Positions 7,847-15,700 of a stretch of DNA of 16,557 bases are shown here, in pieces. Location of the stretch: contig UQOS01000026.1 of assembly GCA_900542735.1 (NCBI GenBank), positions 1 through 16,557 on the forward strand. The letters are read 5' to 3'. Made by a program: the position numbers and the translations under genes. Each line of letters starts with the position of its first letter. Within the stretch, counting starts at the first letter, position 1. The notes beneath the pieces are model-generated. The model worked only from the letters and a program-made list of their open reading frames with translations, did not search any database and had not been told where the DNA came from. The stretch comes from an uncultured Mycoplasmatota bacterium. Lineage in GTDB: Bacteria > Bacillota_I > Bacilli_A > RF39 > UBA660.

Positions 7847-9055
7847 TTACTTTTTTTCACCACCTATTTGTTTTAAAGATGCCGGTATAATAATACCATC
7901 TCCATATTTTTCAGAAATATCGTCCATTACCTCTTGAATTTTATCATTATGTAAATCCTTTTCTTTATCAAAAAGAGACAACTGCTTACTATTATCACTA
8001 GTAAAGTCTGCTAATCTAATACCAATTAAACGAAGAGGTTCACCACGCCAACCTTTATCTAAAAGCTCCACCACATATTTATAAATTTCAGAAGTAACAT
8101 TAGTAGGATTCGTAACCTTAAGTTGATGAGAATAAGAAACAAAATCACCTGTTTTAAAAATAATCGCTATCGTTTTGGCATATACCTTTTCATATCTTGC
8201 TTGTCTACCTACTCGATCTGCTTGCTTCATTAAAAGTTGCTTTAATAAATAAGTAGAATCCGTATCTTGGGGAAGCGTTTCCGTTACACTAATACTTTTA
8301 CTTTTTCCACTATGGTTATCAGGATTAACAGGAGTAAAATCAATACCATTTGCATAATTATGCATCATATCTCCCTGGGACTTAAACTTTTTCCTTAAAA
8401 AATTAATATCTGTATGTGCTAAATCCCCTATCGTTTTAATACCAAGAGAAAGTAATACCTTACTAGAAGATTTTCCAACCATAAATAAATCTGTAACCGA
8501 TAAAGGCCACATTTTTCTTTCTATTTCATACTGAAATAAAGTATGTACCTTATTTGGTTTTTCAAAATCACTTGCCATTTTAGCACATAGTTTATTATTA
8601 GCTACTCCAATATTAACAGTATAACCAAACCTTTCATGAATTTCATCTTTAATATGATAAGCAAGCTCAATTGGATTAGGATACAAAAGTTCTGTACCAG
8701 ACATATCTAAAAAACATTCATCAATCGAATACCTCTCCACTTTATCTGTAAGAGTACAAAAATATTGATACAAACGATTAGACTCTCTATGATAAAGTTC
8801 ATAATCACCAGGAAATATTTTCAAATTAGGGCACTTTCTTCTAGCCATATATAAAGGTTCTGCCGTTACTACTCCCATTTTTTTTGCAACAGGACTCTTA
8901 GCAGTCACAATTCCCTTTCTCTGTTCTTCATCGCCACCAATAACAGATGGTATCGTTCTAATATCAACAGGATACCCTTTCTTTAATAAGTCAACAGCAG
9001 TCCACGACAAAAAGGCATTATTTACATCAATATGAAAAATAAGTCTCTCTTTCAT
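7847..9055 (-). CDS. dinB: DNA polymerase IV, Y-family translesion polymerase
   Basis: This enzyme copies damaged DNA templates with low fidelity. The 402-residue protein is full length for the family. Palm motifs are HIDVNNAFLSW (8-18) with metal-binding Asp10, and YSIDECFLDMSG (109-120) with Asp112 and Glu113. The KPNKVHT segment, thumb and little finger (about 250-350) follow. Gln-Leu-Ser-Leu-Phe at 358-362 is a classic sliding-clamp binding motif, here followed by about 40 further residues. Phe15 aligns with the steric-gate residue that excludes ribonucleotides. The SD is weak (GGTGGTGTT before ATG). A TATAAT at 9076-9071 gives it its own promoter, and it may also be read from the small gene upstream. 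No convincing LexA box was found, so SOS control is not shown. Confidence 0.92.
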   Translation of the reverse strand: MKERLIFHIDVNNAFLSWTAVDLLKKGYPVDIRTIPSVIGGDEEQRKGIVTAKSPVAKKMGVVTAEPLYMARRKCPNLKIFPGDYELYHRESNRLYQYFCTLTDKVERYSIDECFLDMSGTELLYPNPIELAYHIKDEIHERFGYTVNIGVANNKLCAKMASDFEKPNKVHTLFQYEIERKMWPLSVTDLFMVGKSSSKVLLSLGIKTIGDLAHTDINFLRKKFKSQGDMMHNYANGIDFTPVNPDNHSGKSKSISVTETLPQDTDSTYLLKQLLMKQADRVGRQARYEKVYAKTIAIIFKTGDFVSYSHQLKVTNPTNVTSEIYKYVVELLDKGWRGEPLRLIGIRLADFTSDNSKQLSLFDKEKDLHNDKIQEVMDDISEKYGDGIIIPASLKQIGGEKK

Positions 9056-9070
9056 AACACCACCATATTT

Positions 9071-9099
9071 ATTATAAAACAGAAAAGTTAAGGAAACAA
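9071..9099 (-). promoter_or_regulatory. Probable promoter of dinB
   Basis: On the minus strand, TTGTTT (9099-9094), a 17-base spacer and perfect TATAAT (9076-9071) precede the dinB ATG, giving a leader of about 10 nt. The -35 is weak, matching three of six. CGAAC just upstream (9101-9105) resembles half of a Bacillus-type LexA site, but no second half is present. Confidence 0.45.
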
Positions 9100-9108
9100 T
9101 CGAACAAG

Positions 9109-9282
9109 CTATTTTTTATAATATACAACCATTGCCGAAAAACAGTAAATCTGTTCTTCACTAAAAATACCCATAGATACTTGATATTTAATATCAATTA
9201 CCTCTATAGTATCATCTAAAAAATCATTAATAGCACTCTCTAAATCTTTCTCGTCTTCAAAATCAAATACTTTTACTTTCAT
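9109..9282 (-). CDS. Cse60-like small acidic protein (57 residues)
   Basis: A short gene upstream of dinB encodes MKVKVFDFEDEKDLESAIND at the start, then FLDD, EVIDIKYQVS, EEQIYCFSAM and VVYYKK. The order DxExEKDLExxIN, then IDIKYQV, then IYCFSAMVVY matches what I recall of the Cse60 family, small proteins named after a sigma-E-controlled sporulation gene of Bacillus subtilis. Homologs also occur outside sporulators, and their function is unknown to me. GGTGAT ends three bases before the ATG, and TATAAT (9303-9298) could be a -10, though no -35 is seen. The stop lies 53 bases before dinB with no terminator between, so co-transcription is possible. Confidence 0.7.
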   Translation of the reverse strand: MKVKVFDFEDEKDLESAINDFLDDTIEVIDIKYQVSMGIFSEEQIYCFSAMVVYYKK

Positions 9283-9308
9283 AATATCACCAGGTTAATT
9301 ATAAAGAA

Positions 9309-9347
9309 AAAGTAGTAAGAAATTTGTTTAAAATTCTTATCTACTTT
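9309..9347 (-). terminator. Terminator of the giant surface-protein operon
   Basis: Arms AAAGTAGTAAGAA (9309-9321) and TTCTTATCTACTTT (9334-9347) pair with one bulged base around a 12-nt loop. On the minus strand the hairpin follows the stop of the FxLYD-like gene and is trailed by TTCTTTAT. The same region precedes the Cse60-like gene. Confidence 0.7.
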
Positions 9348-9352
9348 ATTTT

Positions 9353-9760
9353 TTATTTATTAATTACATACTCTAAGGAAATACTATCACTTAGATCTTG
9401 ATCAATACTAGCTTTTAAGTATTTGCCTTCTTCACTTTCTAAAGTATCCCCTATATAAGCTACTAAAGTTGTTTTCTTTTTATTAGCATCTGTTAAATTA
9501 ATGTTGATAGTTTTTAAATGGTAAATATCTCCACTTTCATTATTTACTTCGGCCGTAAAAGTAGTAATTACATTCTCATAAATTAGATTAGCTTTTTCAA
9601 AACTTAATCCATCTACTGTTTGATTTTTTAAATATCCTGTATTAGGATCTGCAAATGATTTTCCAATAATAAACACTAAAACCATTACAATTAACAAGCT
9701 ACCTACAATAATAACTGGTTTCTTACTTTTTTCAAACCATATTCTTACTTTTTTATCCAT
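9353..9760 (-). CDS. Single-pass membrane protein with an FxLYD-like extracellular domain
   Basis: This 135-residue protein has a short basic cytoplasmic start, one membrane helix (about 15-34, PVIIVGSLLIVMVLVFIIGK) and an outside domain of about 95 residues. The domain (LSFEKANLIYEN, then FTAEVNNESGD, INLTDANKKK, IGDTLESEEGKYLKASID) follows the strand and turn pattern of FxLYD domains, beta-sandwich modules common on Firmicutes surface lipoproteins and membrane proteins. That assignment is by eye. A GTG at 9769 overlaps the stop of the giant gene (GTGA), but the ATG at 9760 has AGGAG at better spacing and is chosen. The tight link to the giant gene suggests co-production and perhaps an accessory or anchoring role for it. 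It is the last gene before the terminator. Confidence 0.75.
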   Translation of the reverse strand: MDKKVRIWFEKSKKPVIIVGSLLIVMVLVFIIGKSFADPNTGYLKNQTVDGLSFEKANLIYENVITTFTAEVNNESGDIYHLKTININLTDANKKKTTLVAYIGDTLESEEGKYLKASIDQDLSDSISLEYVINK

Positions 9761-9765
9761 ATTTT

Positions 9766-12700
9766 TCACTCTCCTATATAGGTAATTCTAGCATAACCGT
9801 TTCCAATTTTAGCATAATAGCTGATTGCTTCTTCTGATACATTAGTAGTTGAAATAGTTTTAGTAGATTCTTCACTAGATTCACTACAACTATAACAATA
9901 CATCACTTTATTCGTTAAAAGTGAATTTCCTATATAGCCAGAACCGCCGCCACCAGCTCCAGCATAATCAGAATGATTATTTCCTCCACTAAAGCCACCA
10001 TAATATCCACCACCTCCGGCAGAATTACCAAAAATGGATTCACCAATTCCAAATGCATTTCCAGATGACTGTGTACCAGCTAGTGATGATACAACTGTAA
10101 ATGAAGTAGTACTACCAAATGAAGAACTTGGACCAACTCCATTCATACCACCACCAGAGCCACCATTTCCCCAACGAGCAGCACTGACATGATTAGCTTG
10201 ATCTCTAGCTCCACCGCCGCCACCTGATACAATTAAAATGTTTGATTCTTTTTTTTCTAAATTGGATAATAATCCGCTTGAAGTAGCAATATGAGTAGCT
10301 CCACCACCGCTACCGTTCATATGATTAGCACCAGAATTTCCGATTACATTACCACCACCATTATAACCACCACTAAGTGATTGTCCTATATAAGTAGCGC
10401 CAGATCCTTGACCACCTATATTAATATAAAGTTTATCACCTTCGTTAAGAGAAATTATACCACTAGAATATCCACCATATCCGCCAATATAACTACTGAC
10501 ACTTCCTCCTTGAGCTCCCCAGGTTTCTAACTGATAAAATCCTGTTTTACCAATAGTATAGATTTGTTCATCACCAGTATAATTATAATTACTAATATAT
10601 TCATCATCAGATTCAACAATTATAATATTTTTACTTACCGTTTTACTAATTCCTGCTCCACTTTCTATATTACATACTATTTCATGTGAACCAAGTTCCA
10701 AATTTTTTGTACTTATAACTACATTTTCAGCATCTTTACAAACTACAGTAGCACCACTTATACCAAATGTGTATTTTGTTGGTAATTGCAAATCAAGGTT
10801 TTGCACTAAACGATCAGGCAAATTAAGTTCAATAGTTGGTTCTGTTGTGTCTATTTTAGTAATAGTGAAACTACTGCTTGATACTACTTTACCATTATCC
10901 ACAACTCTTGCTAATACTGTAGTTTCATTTTCCACAGTGATTGGGGATAAGTATTCAATCCAAGTTTCACCTAAATCTAAACTATATTCATTTCTATAAC
11001 CTTCTGGATAAGTAATATCGATCGTTTTATTAACTGACCAATTAACATCATTAATTTCTATTGATGGACTACTATCTTTAATAGCATTGGTTCTCAAATT
11101 AATTTCTGTAATTGTTAGAGTACTACTTCCAGAGTAAACACTTGCTTTTACACTACCAATTGGTATTACCAAAGTAGTTAAATTTTGAGTTAATGAAACA
11201 CTAGCTAATTCTTGATTACTACTATCGAATAACTTAATATAGGAATTACTTGCAACTTCTCCAGTAGTATAAATTCTTAATGTATTATTATCAACGCCAT
11301 TTAATCCAAACAATTTGTTACTATTTTTAGAAATAACACTACTAGTCTCTTTACTATTATCAAATACCTCATTTGGCATATTATCAGTTAATACCTTTAC
11401 TGTATAAGTAACTACTTCTGTTTCATTACCATCTTTATCAATAGCTTTAGCAAGTATTTTAGTACCAATATCAGCTTTAAATGGTTTTGTATAGTCTAAC
11501 CAAGTTGTACCATTATCCAAACTATATAGTTTTTTTGGAAGATATGATAAATATGTTATTTTTATTTCGTTATAAGATTGTATAATTTCATTTTGTGTTA
11601 CTGTTGAATAATAGTTTCTTTCAAAAATTGCTGGCGAAATTACTACCATAACTTCACTAAGTCTTGCATGAGTATCGCCACCATATCCACCAGTAAATTT
11701 AATTCTAAATGTATTCTCTGGTACTTCTATAATTTGCTTTCTATTTATACCAGATTTTGTTAATAAAACTTTATCTGAAGAATCCAAAAATTCTATGCCT
11801 ATTTTATACGAGTACTGAGATTCTATATCTACTATTGAAATTTTCTTATTCCATAACTCTTTAGATATATTCAAATAGCCATTCTCAACAGTTGTTGAAA
11901 TATTTCCATCATATGCTTCTGGCCCTAACGCATCACTTGGAAGTACTGCCGTATAAGTAGATATTTTTGTTTCATTACCATTTTTATCTATTCCTCTAGC
12001 ATCTAATTTATCACCTATTTCAAGTCTTATGACATTATTTTGATATTCTTGCCAGTTTCCTTTATTAATCCTATATTGCTTTTTGACACTTGTTACAAAA
12101 TAATCAATAACTACTTCATTGTAACCATATTCTACACCATATTCTGTTAAGGTTGGATAATAAACATATGATTTAATTTCTGGTTGATTATACACCGCAA
12201 CCTCACTGAGTCTTGCGTGAGTATAGCCACCATATCCACCAGTAAATTTAATTCTAAATGTATTCTCAGGTACTTGTATAATTTGCTTTCCATTTATGCC
12301 AGATTTTGTTAATAAAACTTTATCTGAAGAATCCAAAAATTCTATGCCTATTCTATATGAGTATTGAGATTCTATATCTACTATTGAAATTTTCTTATTC
12401 CATAACTCTTTAGATATATTCAAATAGCCATTCTCAACAGTTGTTGAAATATTTCCATCATATGCTTCTGGCCCTAACGCATCACTTGGAAGCACTGCAG
12501 TATAGGTAGATATTCCGGTTTCAACTCCATATTTATTTATGCCCTTAGTTTCTAATTTATCACCAATTTCTAATCTAATTCCTTTATCCTGATAACTCTT
12601 CCATTCACCACTATTAATTCGGTATAATCTTTGTACGCTAGTTTGAAAGTAACCAACAGTAACGAAATTATACCCTGCTTCTATGCCATATTCTGTTAAG

Positions 12701-15700
12701 GTTGGATTGTATTTAATTCCTACAATTGTAGGTGCAGTATTAGGTTGAATTTCGTATAATGAAGCTGTCCAAGAACTTCCACCATTACTAATTTTAATTT
12801 TATGTGTTTTGTCTGGGATTGTTATTACTGTATTTTTAATTGTATTATTATTTGCAATAGCTATAGAACCAATTTGAACCTCATCTTCATCATAAAAATA
12901 AAATTTTAAATCTCTTTGTTGAGCAGTTGTTTTATTGATAATTAATGCTTCTTTATTCATCATTTCTTCTGAAACAAATATATATTGATTACTTGGATTA
13001 TCTACACTTGTATCTAAATTTCCATCATATGCCTCTGGTCTTAATGCATCACTTGGCATATACACTTTTTTAGTAGTACTTATTGTTAATCCAGATACCT
13101 TCTTAACACTCTTAGCCGTAATCGTTCCACTTGCTATCTCAAATGATCCTGTATATACTTTCCATGTTTTACCATTATCTATTGAATAATAATTTATAAT
13201 ATCATCTCTTGTATCATCATAAACAATATAACTATCTGCTCCTAATTTAACTCCATATTCTGTTAATATTGGATACCCAGCACCTGCATAGATAATTGGT
13301 TCTTTTGGTGCATCTAAATCAAGTACATAAATATCTTCAGATACTTCTTTAACATTACCAGATTCATCTGTTCCTCTGGCATAAATTGTTAAACTTCCAT
13401 CTTCATTTACTAAACTTAATACATCATTTGCATTTATAGTAAGAGTGTCTGTATAACTCTTATATTCTGTACTATTCTTACCAATTCTATATTCTTTTAT
13501 TTTACTGTCCGTATAATCAATACTAACTTCTGCAGTAGTTCCATATCTTTCTGTTAATACATCAATAATAATATTTGGTGCTTCTTTGTCTATGTTGCTA
13601 ACTTCTATTACTTGCACTGTTTCATTTCCAGCTTGATCAACTGCATAAATAGTATATTTTCCATTTTCTTCTGCTTTAAAATTGCCATGATTTCGAAGAC
13701 TTTCTCCATTATCTTTAAAGTATTTTGTACCATGTTCTCCACTAGACCATTTTACCATGTACATCATAATATTATCTGTTGCATCTACAGTAACAGTTAC
13801 TTTTTGTTTTGGTGTAGTAAAATCACCTTTAATATTAATATCCGGCGCAATTAAATCTATATTTGTAATCTTCTTACTACTTACATTACTTTCTATTTCA
13901 TTTCTAGTTTCACCTTTAGCATAGATAATACTATTGTTTTTATTTATTTTGAAGCTTCCAGTATATTCTAACCAACCTGTATCTGTTCCATCTTCTTCTA
14001 CTATTTTATAATATTTTTTCACTAATGACTTATCATAATTAATAATTACTTCAGCCTCTTTAGCCGGAGTACTTGGTTCTACTATAATACTAGGGGCGCT
14101 AGGTCTTACACTATCCCATCTCATAAATAAATTTTCCATTAATTCACTAAATGGTACATCTATTAAATAATAATGATCCGTAAATATTACTTTGTTTCCT
14201 TTATCATCTTCTACCTGTATTCCATCTTTCCCTGTTATATCAAATTCATCTTTATATTCAGGTTTAATTAATAAAATACCTTTACTATCATACTCTTTCC
14301 AAGTACCGTTAGCTTTCCATTTATATTCCTTAACACTTGCCTGTTGTGGATAATTTAACTTAATAATAAAGTATTTTCCTTTTTCAATTACTAAATAGTC
14401 TGGTGCACTAACTATATTATTAATAGTATATTTACTCTCAGCTTCATAACCTAAACTGTTTTTATTATAAGCTCTTATAGTAGTATTTTCATATACATAA
14501 AAACTTCCATTATAATCAAGTAAAGGTCCATTTCCTATTTGATATCTTGTGATTGCTGCATTCTCATCATAATCTATCGTTACTTTTACCTGTTGTGTTT
14601 TACTAGTAGTATTTACTTGAATAATAGGATTGGATATTCCAGTAGTTAAAAATGAAATACTTCTACTACTACTTCCTACTGCATGATTTCCTGTTGCATA
14701 GGCATAGACTGTTATGTTACTAGTTACTTCAAATTCACCAGTATATTCTTTCCATTCACCAGAATATCCTATTTTATAATATTTTTTAGTAGCTTTGCTA
14801 TCATAAGATATACTTACCTTTGTTTTATTTACTAGTCCTTCTATTTCTTCTTTACCTGGATTTAAACTAATAGTAATATCAATATTTTTCTTTATTTGTG
14901 GTGCTTCTACTGTAGGAATTACTAAACTTTCTATGGTCTCACCAACATCATTAATTCCTTTTGCGTAGATAGTACTACTTTCAGTTACTGTAATAGTATC
15001 TGTATAATCTTGATAGATAACGCCATCTAAACTATATAATAAACGATTATAATTGCTTCCACTTATACTTACTTCTACACTCTTTTGAGTACCATTTAAA
15101 TAATTGGTAGGGTTAGTATCAATTCTTACATATGGTTTACTTTCTTTCTTAATATTTTGTACATAGTAATAACTAGTATCTGATACTTGTCCATCACTTC
15201 TTCTTATATAGTAAGCACGAATAACTGTATTATTACTTATTTCTACTTCATTTGTATATTCCTGATAGTTTCCATTTCCTATTTTAATATATATTTTATC
15301 AGATACTTCTTGAGGCGTTACTTTGACTTTTACACTACTTACTACTTCACTACTTGGACTACTAGTAATAACAGGGCCAGCTAAATAAGTAGATGGTTTA
15401 CTATCAGTTGTTGGTTTAGTAGTTATCGTTCCATCTATTCTAGTAACTGGTTCATAAGTAATATTTCCAGTACTTCCGCCTGATGTAGTTCCACCATTAT
15501 TACCAGCTTCTACATATTCACTTATAAATACACTATCTGTACCCGTGATTGTTTTTGTATATACATAATCTCCATCACTATTATATACTTTTTCTTTCCT
15601 AGTAGCTCTTGCTTCTATTATAGTATTTGCTTCTACTTCAAATTCATTAGTATAACTTTTCCATTCAGAGGTTCCGATACGATACTCTTTTATTTCAGCT

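Noticed and set aside
9094..9115. LexA/SOS box near dinB
   Set aside because: Only one half, CGAAC (9101-9105), is present; the opposite half GTTCG is missing at the required spacing.
9766..9800. LPXTG sortase signal or C-terminal membrane anchor on the giant protein
   Set aside because: The protein ends GNGYARITYIGE with no LPXTG, hydrophobic helix or basic tail.
10769..10999. Plus-strand 76-codon open frame
   Set aside because: It lies fully inside the giant minus-strand gene, has no SD site, and its composition mirrors the Thr/Val-rich coding strand; an antisense shadow.
11600..13300. CRISPR array or mobile element as an explanation for the repeats
   Set aside because: Repeats are 549 bp, in frame, contiguous and protein-coding; there are no short direct repeats with unique spacers, transposase or terminal inverted repeats.
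13612..13854. Plus-strand 80-codon open frame rich in Ile, Phe, Ser and Cys
   Set aside because: It lies inside the giant gene in a region where the minus frame encodes a clear Ig-like repeat; no ribosome site.
15187..15384. Plus-strand 65-codon open frame rich in Tyr, Phe and Ile
   Set aside because: Antisense to the repeat region of the giant gene; hydrophobicity comes from reading Thr/Glu/Val codons backwards.
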